Shown here piece by piece: positions 9,701-17,547 of a stretch of 64,000 nucleotides of DNA. A program made the position numbers and the translations under genes. Where the stretch lies: assembly GCF_000023445.1 (NCBI RefSeq), contig NC_012881.1:3277501-3341500 (forward strand), written 5' to 3'. Within the stretch, counting starts at the first letter, position 1. Each line of letters begins with the position of its first letter. The notes under the pieces were generated by a model. It made no database searches. It had not been told where the DNA came from and saw only the letters and a program-made list of their open reading frames with translations. Source of the stretch: Maridesulfovibrio salexigens DSM 2638 (GTDB lineage: Bacteria > Desulfobacterota > Desulfovibrionia > Desulfovibrionales > Desulfovibrionaceae).

Positions 9701-9855
9701 TCGGCCACCCATTCGGGATGAGTAAAGTCTCCCGTACCGATGACGTCAATACCTTTCACCCTTGCCCATGCAGCCAGAAGGCGCGGGTTCAAGGCTTTGC
9801 TGGTGGCACGTGAAAATCTGGAGTGGATATGCAGGTCGGCTATAAATCTTTCCAT
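6751..9855 (-). CDS. PHP-domain nuclease/phosphoesterase fused to UvrD-family helicase
   Basis: A 1034-residue fusion. Residues 1-270 form a PHP-type metal site: HxH at 9/11, GTGDFTH (Asp43, His46), Glu95, His166 and SNSDAHS (Asp225, His227). A probable zinc ribbon follows, with Cys282, Cys298 and Cys301, and then a helix-hairpin-helix-like VVGTGPKTKK near 344-353. From about 460 a superfamily-1A helicase begins: Walker A AGPGTGKT (482-489), LTFTRKAAEEM, DEVQDLSPLQ, GDPDQSIYGFRGA, DNYRSA, MSMHAAKGLEFE and LLYVGMTRAKK. All helicase motifs look intact. The likely role is DNA unwinding with an attached hydrolase for repair; the substrate is not known. A TTGAT/ATCAA dyad lies about 25 bases upstream. 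Confidence 0.9.
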   Translation of the reverse strand: MERFIADLHIHSRFSRATSKALNPRLLAAWARVKGIDVIGTGDFTHPEWVAEIEEQLVEDGSGLLSLREPKGLEESIDWVDGPFAGQTRFMLQTEISSIYKKYGKTRKVHNLVYMPDLESVKKFNAKLDTIGNLNSDGRPILGLDSKDLLEIVLETHDKAFLIPAHIWTPWFSLFGAKSGFDTVEECYGDLASEIFAMETGLSSDPEMNWFISALDKYRMVSNSDAHSGENLGREANIFSGDMSYEGIYRALRGEGLGHKFMGTIEFFPEEGKYHMDGHRKCGIMLDPHESKMRGGLCPVCGKPLTMGVYSRVMELADREEAQQPKGQPGFDSLVPLKELISEVVGTGPKTKKVLGVYAPLIKEFGSEFSILQQVPVEDLKRHNVHLAEGIRRMREGQVIRNPGFDGQYGTISVFSAQERDEIVNGVKLVVVRKPKGDLDAPKPEAEVRKTSEPEQESGVVRFNEAQNKAVEAGPDPVLVIAGPGTGKTQTLMGRIKHLLERGTRARRILALTFTRKAAEEMNDRMRSMLGDDEVLPRADTLHALALEYWASAFDHDPIILNEETARRVFGRANPELNSAKLKSAWDSISLARETLETLSEGPAEILANYTRQKDQYNLVDYTDLLEFWLSELKSDKYVRTFTHVLVDEVQDLSPLQLAIVQRLVGDDGEGLFAIGDPDQSIYGFRGAAGNVANRFRAFWENLIKITLEDNYRSAQGVLDASASVLENPPQLKAHKNYEADIHLFSAPDSGREASWIGERIKQLIGATSHSLVDAGEHGTLSPGDIAVLVRFKALIGPIEAMLKRQGIPCSVPETESFWHDPRVEVLLAAARRMLGFAEDADDEVPEVPEKVIARGPLGLSAYLSDMPPFDQLFWESKPFRDMVKGYKEHGGWSGLLNWIHMQNDLDQVRNKAEKVRIMSMHAAKGLEFEAVFLAGLDDGIVPFAGPDILTGKISGDAPLVQENTEEERRLLYVGMTRAKKNLYMSHAVKRPLYGRTLMLPVSRFLKSLPEAVKRSAMVARKVQKEKKISLLDM

Positions 9856-10050
9856 GGTCTACCGTTCTTCCCCGTCTTGATCATTTATTGATCAACTTAT
9901 CTATAAGAGCATCACAACTTCCTGTCATAACTGCACTTTATCATATCATCATCTAATCATCACAACCCTTTCAAGGCTTAAAAGGGACACTACATGCAGC
10001 CTCAAAAGATTGCAAGGCACCCCCCACTTTGATAGGGAAATTTTAAAAGA
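9856..10050. other. Intergenic region between divergent genes
   Basis: This stretch separates the helicase gene from the repeat that precedes the 603-aa gene. It contains a small inverted repeat TTGAT-N9-ATCAA (9878-9895, with an 8-base palindrome TTGATCAA inside it) that could be an operator. The rest is AT-rich, with no convincing ORF. Promoters for both flanking genes should lie here, but I cannot assign -35 and -10 boxes with confidence. Confidence 0.4.
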
Positions 10051-10143
10051 ATGCCTCCGGCGGCCCTTCGGGGACCAGAGAAACTTTTTGGGAAAAGTTT
10101 CTCTGGACTCTTCAAAAACTTTTATTGGGCTTCGCCGCTTCGT
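10051..10143 (+). repeat. Intergenic hairpin repeat, family R2, copy A
   Basis: The element opens with GCCTCCGGCGGCCCTTCGG and ends with GGGCTTCGCCGCTT. Inside it is a near-perfect hairpin: a 14-bp arm at 10077-10090 pairs with 10095-10108 around loop TGGG. The same boundary sequences recur at 23368 and 61955, and partly at 48012 and 62139 in longer versions. It lies just before the ribosome-binding site of the 603-aa gene, so it may be transcribed in its leader. Confidence 0.8.
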
Positions 10144-10162
10144 AAAAATTAATGGAGCCAAA

Positions 10163-11974
10163 TTGAGAAACGCTACAATTTACGATATTTGTGATGACCC
10201 GATTTTAAGATGTGAAAACCCCACAGTTCCGGGCGAAAACCTGCGCAAACTCTACAAGAAACTTTTCGGCAATCCGCTTTTCAAACATTTTATCCTGCGC
10301 TGGTGCTCGCATCCGGCTATTTTTCAGAGCAAAATCGGCCCTTATCAGGAGATGATGAAAGCCGCTATGCAGGCCAGCTATGAAAACTGGCAGGATAAAC
10401 AATGGATTGAAACAACCTTTGCTCCGCTGGCTAAACTGCTCGATCGTGTTCAAGATCCTCAGTGGCGTATTCGTGAAAAGGCAGACACCCGCCCCCCGCA
10501 CATACGTGAAAAAGAAGTAAATGAAGTGCTGGACGCGGTTCTTTCTGACATTATCAGGGTTTGGAACAAAAACCCCAAAGACCCGTATTTCCCGGTATCT
10601 GCTCAGGTAGTCATGCCCGGTGATTCCATCTGCGATGGAGAAAACTTCATGAACATCATGACCGGGCTGGGATCATACGAATTCCAGAACATCAACCTGC
10701 TCTTCGGGTTGATGCGCTGCTTCCTGCACTCCAACCCGCTGGCCCTGAAAATATTCCGCCGCCCATGGAAAGGAATCGCCGAACCGCTCTCCATGCGTGT
10801 TTCGTGGATCACCCACCGCACCGGATTTTATGACGATATTTTCTGGGAGCAGATATATAACCTTTATATATTGGAAGAACTCCCGCAGGCAGAGCAGGAC
10901 AAGCTCAAGGAAATGCTGGAATCCCTGCTTCATTTCCTTATTATTACCAGCATGGAATGGCTACAGGCTCCCAGTTCAGGTATCAAGCATCCGGCTATCA
11001 CCTGTCTGCCCAAAGATGGAAACGGACAGCCGCTTTGCAACCTCAAACCCCGCGACTGGAAAGCTAAAAAAGAACTTGGGTTTGACGATTACGTACCCGA
11101 TGTAGATACAACATTCCTCGCACTGGCAATGTCCCGCAAGTGGCTGGATCTGGTGGAAGAAAAAAATCTGAACGCAAATCAGGAACTTCTGCGTGCAGCG
11201 GAAGTATTCCTTGATTTTCCGTGGGTGGAAATCATCAATGAATACCAGATCGGCGGTGGTAACAAGACCAACCCTCCGACCATCACCATGACCCGTCCGC
11301 TGGATTACTTCGGCTGCGTACCGCTCTGGTTCGACAAGCCCTTCAAAAGAGACAAAGAAGACGGACGCATTGTGCGAGAAACTCTAGGCAATGAAATCTG
11401 CCCCGGTCACAACATGGACATTCTTGAATCCATCCTCGCCAACCGCTACCAGTGGAAAGCGCTTGAGGGAGAAAATCTCGAAACCGTAAAACGATTCCTG
11501 ACCTTCCATCACAATGCATTCATCAGCGGCAACTTCAAGGAAGACAGCGCAGTACGATTCTACCTGCCGGAAATCTACGTCAGTTATGCCGGACGCCTTT
11601 ACGATACTTGGCTGACCATCCCTGAAGATGAACGTCAACTTATCGATCCTGACGGTAAAGTCGAACAAATCCGGGCCGCAGCAATGGATTACTGCAAATA
11701 CGATATGCTCGGCGCAACGCTCAACCCCTTTGACGCATCACTGGCAGTGGCAACGCTCTGCCTGCTGCGCTACCCCAACCGCGGTGACGGACTCATCGAA
11801 AGGGGCATAAAAGTTTTACACGACCACCTCGGCGAGGGCTGCTTCAGACATCCTTTCAAAGCCTACGAATGGACAATGGTTCGTCATCCGACACGTATTA
11901 TCGTCGGCAGCGAAGTCACAACATCGCTCTTCGCCATGAATGCCATAGCCTGCTACAAACATTACATGAAATAA
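10163..11974 (+). CDS. Conserved hypothetical protein, 603 aa, possible alpha/alpha-toroid fold
   Basis: I do not recognise a named family. The frame is open from 10010, but that upstream part is intergenic repeat. A TTG at 10163 with GGAG five bases upstream is the likely start, giving 603 residues beginning LRNATIYDICDDP (first residue read as Met). The protein is soluble with no signal peptide or membrane segment, and rich in Trp and Pro. Its C-terminal third has paired helices with repeat-like phrases such as SLAVATLCLLRYPNRGDG and GSEVTTSLFAMNAIACYK. These recall terpenoid-cyclase/prenyltransferase-type helical barrels, but the QxDGSW motif is absent. It appears monocistronic: a hairpin repeat follows at once and the next gene is convergent. 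Confidence 0.7.
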   Translation: MRNATIYDICDDPILRCENPTVPGENLRKLYKKLFGNPLFKHFILRWCSHPAIFQSKIGPYQEMMKAAMQASYENWQDKQWIETTFAPLAKLLDRVQDPQWRIREKADTRPPHIREKEVNEVLDAVLSDIIRVWNKNPKDPYFPVSAQVVMPGDSICDGENFMNIMTGLGSYEFQNINLLFGLMRCFLHSNPLALKIFRRPWKGIAEPLSMRVSWITHRTGFYDDIFWEQIYNLYILEELPQAEQDKLKEMLESLLHFLIITSMEWLQAPSSGIKHPAITCLPKDGNGQPLCNLKPRDWKAKKELGFDDYVPDVDTTFLALAMSRKWLDLVEEKNLNANQELLRAAEVFLDFPWVEIINEYQIGGGNKTNPPTITMTRPLDYFGCVPLWFDKPFKRDKEDGRIVRETLGNEICPGHNMDILESILANRYQWKALEGENLETVKRFLTFHHNAFISGNFKEDSAVRFYLPEIYVSYAGRLYDTWLTIPEDERQLIDPDGKVEQIRAAAMDYCKYDMLGATLNPFDASLAVATLCLLRYPNRGDGLIERGIKVLHDHLGEGCFRHPFKAYEWTMVRHPTRIIVGSEVTTSLFAMNAIACYKHYMK

Positions 11975-12014
11975 AAGAAAGAGGGAGGGCTAAGCACCTC
12001 TCTCATTTAATTCA

Positions 12015-12139
12015 CCAGACGGCTTAGAAAGTGCCAGATGCAAGGCGCAAAAAAAGGCAGAAACGAAGCGTATTACACATACGTGAGTTTCTGCCTTTTT
12101 TGCAGCAACAATGCAGATGGTGCTTTATAAACCGCCTGG
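12015..12139 (+). repeat. Long hairpin repeat, family R1, copy 1
   Basis: A roughly 125-base imperfect palindrome between two convergent genes. The left arm contains AGATGCAAGGCGCAA and the right arm GCAGCAACAATGCAGATGG; the apex contains CACATACGTGAG. The inner stem here is GGCAGAAAC with GTTTCTGCC, and other copies (26387, 52196) use different but still complementary bases. Its position suggests it doubles as a bidirectional terminator. Confidence 0.8.
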
Positions 12140-12583
12140 TTACCATTTAAAGAATGGCGGCCCGTCCTTGGTTATATCCATGTTGATAACCTTATAGGCA
12201 TCTCGGGTATCATCCCCGGGTCTCTTAATATTAATGATAACCGGAGCAGCCCCCAGCCCCACGGTGGTAAATTCAAACCGCCAACGCCCGAAATCACCCA
12301 TCAATCCGGAATCAGCTTTGATTATCTTAAACTTGTCCAGACTGACCAGCTCGGGATCAAAAGAAACACCGTCAAATTGATACCCCCCGGAACCGGGATT
12401 ACGCATTTCGAAAGCAAGCTGCTCTCCGGGCATGAGTCCGAGGCTTATCTCATGCTTACCGTCCATGTCATATTCGGCAATCGAGTCCGCAAAAGGGTTC
12501 AGCGAAGAACAGCCGCTAGACATAAACGTTAATAAAAGCAGACATAACACCCAGCCAAACGAATTATATTTTTTTATTTTCAT
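12140..12583 (-). CDS. Lipoprotein with chagasin-like (protease inhibitor I42) domain
   Basis: A 147-residue lipoprotein. A hydrophobic signal (WVLCLLLLTFM) ends in the lipobox MSSGC, so lipidation at the cysteine near residue 25 is expected. The mature part resembles the small beta-sandwich of chagasin-type cysteine-peptidase inhibitors. Three loop motifs appear in the right order: NPGSGGYQF (compare NPTTGY), GDFGRWRFEF, and INIKRPGDD (compare RPW). It may protect envelope proteins from cysteine peptidases, but inhibition is inferred and the third loop lacks the usual aromatic residue after RP. It is divergent from the ABC importer operon and ends beside repeat R1. Confidence 0.6.
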   Translation of the reverse strand: MKIKKYNSFGWVLCLLLLTFMSSGCSSLNPFADSIAEYDMDGKHEISLGLMPGEQLAFEMRNPGSGGYQFDGVSFDPELVSLDKFKIIKADSGLMGDFGRWRFEFTTVGLGAAPVIINIKRPGDDTRDAYKVINMDITKDGPPFFKW

Positions 12584-12773
12584 AAATTCTGCATTTTTAT
12601 GTGCCTATTTTGACACCTGTGTTAATAAAATATTTTTTACAAAGCATTTCAACAAGTTAAGAATTTGAGAAAAAACCAATTCAAGTGTAATAATATTAAC
12701 CGCATACGGCAAGGGGAAGCCGTAAGCTATGGCTGTTTTATCAGTTATAATACTCATTTCGATGTGCGTCTTC

Positions 12774-12791
12774 TTCAGGAATGTTCCTGAA
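12774..12791. promoter_or_regulatory. Palindromic operator-like dyad upstream of ABC importer operon
   Basis: A perfect 8-bp inverted repeat, TTCAGGAA-TG-TTCCTGAA, lies 56 bases before the start codon of the binding-protein gene and 22 bases after a TATAAT at 12746-12751. Its shape fits a dimeric repressor or activator site. It could also form an mRNA hairpin in the leader. The regulator is unknown. Confidence 0.5.
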
Positions 12792-12847
12792 TTCCCGGGC
12801 GCTTGGTGCTTTTATTATTGTTTTTACCTTTTTTAAGGAGTGTGAGG

Positions 12848-14461
12848 ATGAAACGTTCATTACTGTTTCTTGCGCTAGTTGCTATTCTGACTCTCGGCCT
12901 CGCCGGATGCAGCGCAGAAAAAAAAGAAGAGGCCCCAGCCAAAAAGGAAACCACTGAAGCAGCTCCTGCTGCCGCAGCCGGTAAAACCCTGAAACTGGCC
13001 ATGGATGCCGACCCTGTCTCCCTTGACCCTCATGTACAGCTTTCCGGTGGTATGCTTCAGTACTCCCACATGGTTTTCGATCCCCTCGTTCGCTGGGCTC
13101 AAGACGGTTCCTTTGAACCCCGTCTTGCTGAGTCCTGGGAACGTATCGATGACAAAACCATGCGCTTTCACCTGCGCAAAGGTGTAAAATTTCACTCCGG
13201 CAACCCCTTCACCGCTGAAGATGTTGTCTGGACCATTGAGCGCCTCAAAAAGAGCGCGGACTTTAAAGGTCTGTTCGAGCCTTTCTCTCCCGCAAAAGTT
13301 GTTGATGCCAACACTGTTGATATCATTACTAAAGAGCCTTACGGCCTGCTCCTGAACATGGCGACCTACATTTTTCCCATGGACAAGAAGTTCTACTCCG
13401 GCAATGACGAATCCGGTCAGGCTAAAGACGCTATCGTTAAAACCGGCCCCTCTTTTGCCAACGTAAACGAATCCGGTACCGGTAAATACACTGTTGCCGA
13501 ACGTGAACAGGGCGTACGCGTTGTTTTCAAATCCTTCCCCGAATACTGGGACAAAGCAGGTAACGTTGATACCATCATCCTGACTCCCATTAAAAACGAC
13601 GCTACCCGCGTAGCAGCACTGCTTTCCGGCGATGTTGATTTCATCATGCCCGTTCCCCCGCAGGACCTGAAGCGCGTTGAGTCCACTGAAGGCCTGCAGC
13701 TGGTAACCATGTCCGGTTCCCGCATCATCACTTTCCAGCTGAACCAGAAACGCCAGAAGCCTTTCCAGAACCCCAAAGTTCGTCAGGCTATTGTATATGC
13801 TACCGACAACACCGGTATCGTAAACAAAGTAATGAAAGGCTTCGCTACTGTTGCCTGTCAGCAGGGCCCCGAAGGTTTTGCAGGTTACAATGCAGAACTC
13901 AAGCCCCGCTATGACCTTGAAAAAGCCAAGCAGCTCATGAAAGAAGCCGGCTACGAAAACGGTTTTGAGTGCACCATGATCGCACCTAACAACCGTTACG
14001 TTAACGATGAAAAAATAGCTGAAGCATTCGTTTCCATGCTTGGCAAAATCGGCATCAAGGTTAACCTGAAAACCATGCCTAAAGCTCAGTACTGGGATCA
14101 GTTCGATGCACAGGTTGCCGACATCCAGATGATCGGCTGGCACTCTGATACCGAAGACTCCGCTAACTACACTGAATTCCTGCTTATGTGCATCAACAAG
14201 GAAACCGGTTACGGCCAGTACAACAGCGGTAACTACTGCAACCCCGAAGTAGATTCCCTGATTATGCAGTCCCAGACCGAAACCGACCTTGCCAAGCGTA
14301 GTGCAATGCTCCAGAAAGTAGAAAAAATCCTCTACGACGAAGCAGCATTCGTACCCCTGCACTGGCAGAACCTGTCCTGGGCTTCCAAGGACGGTATGAA
14401 CACCAAAGAAATCGTAAACGTACAGAACTTCCCCTACTTCGGCGACCTCGTCATCAAGTAG
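12848..14461 (+). CDS. ABC transporter substrate-binding lipoprotein, peptide/nickel (SBP_bac_5) family
   Basis: A 537-residue periplasmic binding protein that captures oligopeptides, dipeptides or a related ligand for the importer encoded next. It is a lipoprotein: MKRSLLFLALVAIL followed by LGLAGC. An acidic/Lys/Ala linker comes next, then the family signature around DPVSLDPHVQLSGG and LAESWERIDD. The frame extends upstream to 12803, but AAGGAG (12835-12840) is seven bases before the ATG at 12848 and the lipoprotein signal starts exactly there. It is the first gene of a five-gene operon and is separated from the permease by 200 bases holding two hairpins, as is common where the binding protein is made in excess. 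Confidence 0.93.
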   Translation: MKRSLLFLALVAILTLGLAGCSAEKKEEAPAKKETTEAAPAAAAGKTLKLAMDADPVSLDPHVQLSGGMLQYSHMVFDPLVRWAQDGSFEPRLAESWERIDDKTMRFHLRKGVKFHSGNPFTAEDVVWTIERLKKSADFKGLFEPFSPAKVVDANTVDIITKEPYGLLLNMATYIFPMDKKFYSGNDESGQAKDAIVKTGPSFANVNESGTGKYTVAEREQGVRVVFKSFPEYWDKAGNVDTIILTPIKNDATRVAALLSGDVDFIMPVPPQDLKRVESTEGLQLVTMSGSRIITFQLNQKRQKPFQNPKVRQAIVYATDNTGIVNKVMKGFATVACQQGPEGFAGYNAELKPRYDLEKAKQLMKEAGYENGFECTMIAPNNRYVNDEKIAEAFVSMLGKIGIKVNLKTMPKAQYWDQFDAQVADIQMIGWHSDTEDSANYTEFLLMCINKETGYGQYNSGNYCNPEVDSLIMQSQTETDLAKRSAMLQKVEKILYDEAAFVPLHWQNLSWASKDGMNTKEIVNVQNFPYFGDLVIK

Positions 14462-14487
14462 TGGAGATAACTGCATAAAATCACACT

Positions 14488-14518
14488 CAAAGGGAACTCC
14501 AATACGGGGTTCCCTTTG
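14488..14518 (+). terminator. Intercistronic hairpin after the binding-protein gene (attenuating or mRNA-protecting)
   Basis: A 13-bp stem (14488-14500 with 14506-14518, one T-G wobble) with a 5-base loop. No T-run follows, so partial termination or 3' end protection of the upstream message is more likely than full termination. A second, 9-bp hairpin CAATCCCGC/GCGGGATTG lies at 14551-14570. Confidence 0.6.
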
Positions 14519-14664
14519 ATGCGTCTGAAACTCAATTAATTTTCAAAAATCAATCCCGCAAGCGGGATTGCAAAGGTAAATGTTCCTTTGTCCGCCGGAG
14601 GCGAAATCACTCGCCCCAAAGCGTGAAGCGCCTCAACTGTTTTCCGTCTGGAGTTAAATAAAAA

Positions 14665-15639
14665 ATGTTTGCTTTTATAGTCCGAAGGATCGCGCAGGCG
14701 ATCATTGTAATGCTGATCATCAGCTTCATCGGCTTTGCCATCAAGCAAAGCTTCGGTGACCCGGTCAGGGAGATTACGGGGGTTTCCGTATCTGCTGCTG
14801 AAAGGGAAAAAATCAGAGACGAACTTGGCCTAAACGATCCGTTCATGGTCCAGTTCGGCCGTTTCATGCAGGGAGCGGTCAAGGGTGATATCGGTAGATC
14901 TTTCTTCTACAAAAAGTCCGCTCTGGATGTAATTCTGAGCAAAGCTCCCGCGACTCTGGAACTGGTTATCTGTGCCGCCCTGATCATTGTAATATTTTCT
15001 GTACCGCTGGGTATTTATTCGGCCATTCGACCAAAGGCCATATTCGCGCGGTTCGTCATGGGAGGATCGATTGTCGGGGTATCAATACCGGTATTTCTTA
15101 CCGCGATTCTCATGATCTATGTTTTCTCAGTAGAGCTGCACTGGCTGCCATCATACGGACGTGGTGAGACAGTCGACTTAGGCGGCTGGCGCACCGGATT
15201 TCTGACAGCTGACGGCTGGCTGCATCTTATCATGCCTTCCATCGCCTTATCTTCCATCATGCTCCCACTCTTCATTCGACTCATTCGTTCCGAAATGATG
15301 GAAGTTCTTGAAAACGACTACATCAAGTATGCATGGGCCAAAGGCTTGATGCCCAAGAGGGTCTGGATTGTTCACGCTTTCAAAAACACTCTGCTCCCGG
15401 TAATTACTGTTGGCGGTGTACAACTAGGAACAATGATCGCCTTCACCATCCTCACTGAGACTGTATTCCAGTGGCAGGGCATGGGCTTCATGTTCATTGA
15501 GGCAGTGGAACGCGGCGATGCTCCGCTGATGGTAGCCTACCTCATGGTGGTCGGGATGATATTTGTAGTTGTTAACACCGTGGTTGACGTCATTTACGGA
15601 CTGGTCAACCCTCAGGTCAGAATCGCGGGGCAAAAATAA
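14665..15639 (+). CDS. ABC transporter permease, DppB/OppB type
   Basis: A 324-residue inner-membrane permease, the B-type subunit of a peptide/nickel-class importer. About six hydrophobic segments are visible, starting with AIIVMLIISFIGFAI near residue 12. The cytoplasmic EAA loop that contacts the ATPases reads YIKYAWAKGLMPKRVWIVHA. The N-terminal VRRIAQA start is typical of this subunit. Its stop codon directly abuts the ATG of the next permease gene, so the two are translationally coupled. Substrate cannot be deduced from the permease. Confidence 0.93.
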   Translation: MFAFIVRRIAQAIIVMLIISFIGFAIKQSFGDPVREITGVSVSAAEREKIRDELGLNDPFMVQFGRFMQGAVKGDIGRSFFYKKSALDVILSKAPATLELVICAALIIVIFSVPLGIYSAIRPKAIFARFVMGGSIVGVSIPVFLTAILMIYVFSVELHWLPSYGRGETVDLGGWRTGFLTADGWLHLIMPSIALSSIMLPLFIRLIRSEMMEVLENDYIKYAWAKGLMPKRVWIVHAFKNTLLPVITVGGVQLGTMIAFTILTETVFQWQGMGFMFIEAVERGDAPLMVAYLMVVGMIFVVVNTVVDVIYGLVNPQVRIAGQK

Positions 15640-16566
15640 ATGAAAACCAGATCACGCTGGCAGAGATTCAAAGAATCATACTTTCTGCACGACTTTCTGC
15701 ACGACAAAGTTGCCCTCACAAGTTTCGGTATTCTGGTCGTGCTGCTGTTCATGGGCTTTGCGGCCCCCCTTGTCGCACCTTTTAATCCCTACGATGCCCA
15801 CAACATCGACATCATGAACGCGGAAATTCCGCCTTCCTGGCTTCCCGGCGGGGACAGCAACTTCCTGCTCGGAACAGATGCACAGGGCCGCGACCTATAC
15901 TCCACCATGCTTTACGGCATGCGCGTATCGCTGATCATCGGTATCGGCGCTGTTGCTCTTCAGGCTTTCCTCGGCATTATGGTCGGGCTGGTAGCCGGTT
16001 TTATGGGTAAAAGGGTGGAATCCATCCTTATGCGCGTTGCTGATGTACAGCTCTCCTTCTCCACCTACATGGTTGCTATCTTTATTTCAGCCATCTTTCA
16101 GGCTGTATTCGGGGTCGCCAAATACGAAGAAATCGCTGTACCGTTGCTGATTCTGGTCATCGGCTTTGCTGAATGGCCGCAATATGCACGTACTGTACGT
16201 GCTTCCGTACTGGCGGAAAAAAAGAAGGAATACGTGGAAGCGGCTAAGGTTATCGGCCTTTCCCAGAAAAGGATTATGTGGCGACACGTTCTGCCCAACA
16301 CCCTTTCTCCGGTCTTCGTTATCTCCACCATTCAGGTTGCAAACGCCATCATGAGTGAGGCAGCCCTCTCCTTTGTAGGTCTGGGTATGCCTGTAACCCA
16401 GCCTTCGCTGGGCTCACTGATCAACGTTGGCTTTGAGTACATCTTCAGTGGATCATGGTGGATTACCATGTTCCCCGGTATTGTACTCGTTGTGCTCATT
16501 CTGGTCATCAACCTGCTTGGTGACTGGCTGCGCGACTTCCTCAACCCGAAACTGTACAAGGGGTAA
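15640..16566 (+). CDS. ABC transporter permease, DppC/OppC type
   Basis: A 308-residue inner-membrane permease pairing with the preceding DppB-type subunit. A cytoplasmic N-terminus is followed by a first membrane span (TSFGILVVLLFMGFAAPLVA). Then comes the periplasmic LGTDAQGRDLYSTMLYG motif characteristic of the C-type subunit, further spans, and the EAA loop EYVEAAKVIGLSQKRIMWRH. It begins at the base after the upstream stop codon. The ATPase gene starts three bases after its end, so all belong to one operon. Confidence 0.93.
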   Translation: MKTRSRWQRFKESYFLHDFLHDKVALTSFGILVVLLFMGFAAPLVAPFNPYDAHNIDIMNAEIPPSWLPGGDSNFLLGTDAQGRDLYSTMLYGMRVSLIIGIGAVALQAFLGIMVGLVAGFMGKRVESILMRVADVQLSFSTYMVAIFISAIFQAVFGVAKYEEIAVPLLILVIGFAEWPQYARTVRASVLAEKKKEYVEAAKVIGLSQKRIMWRHVLPNTLSPVFVISTIQVANAIMSEAALSFVGLGMPVTQPSLGSLINVGFEYIFSGSWWITMFPGIVLVVLILVINLLGDWLRDFLNPKLYKG

Positions 16567-16569
16567 CCA

Positions 16570-17538
16570 ATGCAACCGCTTCTTGATGTTAAGAACTTAA
16601 GTGTTGAGTTCGCATTGCGCCAAGGCCCCCTTGAGGCAGTACGCAATGTAAGCTTCACCCTGAACAGGGGCGAAAGGCTCGGTCTGGTTGGTGAATCCGG
16701 AGCCGGTAAATCTGTAACCGGTTTCTCCATTATCAACCTTATCTCCAAACCCGGATATATCTCCAACGGGTCAATCATGTTTGAAGGGCAGGATCTTGCG
16801 AAAATGCCTTTTGATAAAATGCGCGGCGTTCGCGGAAACCGCATTTCCATGATCTTTCAGGACCCCATGATGACCCTGAACCCGGTCTTGACCATCGGTA
16901 CCCAGATGATTGAGACCGTGCTGGCTCACATGGACGTTACCCGCAAGGAAGCTGAAGAAATTGCGCTGGAAAAACTGCGCAAGGTTTACATTCCTTCCCC
17001 GCGCAAACGTCTGGACCAGTACCCGCATGAATTCTCGGGAGGTATGCGCCAGCGTATCGTCATCGCCATTTCCCTTTTGACAGATCCCTCGCTGATCATC
17101 GCCGATGAACCGACCACCGCGCTTGACGTGACCATTCAGGCTGAGATCATGGATCTGCTGCTGGAACTCTGTGAGAGCGATAACATGGGCCTGATTCTGA
17201 TCACCCATGACCTCGCTGTTGTATCGGAAGTTACCCAGCGCATCGCGGTTATGTATGCGGGTGGAATTGTGGAGACAGGTTCAACCCGTCAGGTAACCGA
17301 AACCCCGGGCCATCCTTACACCCAGGGACTCATCGCCGCACTGCCCCAGTCAGGTGCAGCAGGCGACCGCCTGACCCAGATCCCCGGTGCCATGCCTTCA
17401 CTCATGAATATGCCTGAAGGCTGTCCCTTCAACCCCAGATGCCAGCACTGTACTGATATCTGTAAGCAGGAACGGCCTGAACTTAAAGAAAATAAATCCG
17501 GTATTCTGGTGGCCTGCCACCATGCCGACAAAGTATAG
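16570..17538 (+). CDS. ABC transporter ATP-binding protein, DppD/OppD type
   Basis: A 322-residue cytoplasmic ATPase energising the importer. Walker A is GESGAGKS (residues 41-48), the Q-loop IFQDPMMTLNP, the signature FSGGMRQR, Walker B LIIADEPTTALD, and the switch histidine is in LILITHDLAVV. The C-terminal oligopeptide-transporter extension has the cysteine cluster CPFNPRCQHCTDICKQE; in some relatives this binds an iron-sulfur cluster. It works as a heterodimer with the next ATPase. Confidence 0.94.
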   Translation: MQPLLDVKNLSVEFALRQGPLEAVRNVSFTLNRGERLGLVGESGAGKSVTGFSIINLISKPGYISNGSIMFEGQDLAKMPFDKMRGVRGNRISMIFQDPMMTLNPVLTIGTQMIETVLAHMDVTRKEAEEIALEKLRKVYIPSPRKRLDQYPHEFSGGMRQRIVIAISLLTDPSLIIADEPTTALDVTIQAEIMDLLLELCESDNMGLILITHDLAVVSEVTQRIAVMYAGGIVETGSTRQVTETPGHPYTQGLIAALPQSGAAGDRLTQIPGAMPSLMNMPEGCPFNPRCQHCTDICKQERPELKENKSGILVACHHADKV

Positions 17539-17547
17539 AGATTCGTC

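Noticed and set aside
10010-10162. N-terminal extension of the 603-aa protein
   Set aside because: The extra frame is translated R2 repeat DNA; a Shine-Dalgarno sequence and TTG lie just after it.
12875-14476. 533-codon open frame antisense to the ABC binding-protein gene
   Set aside because: It mirrors a gene with clear lipoprotein and SBP features; its translation is of shadow composition (His, Phe, Val-rich) with no motifs or ribosome-binding site.
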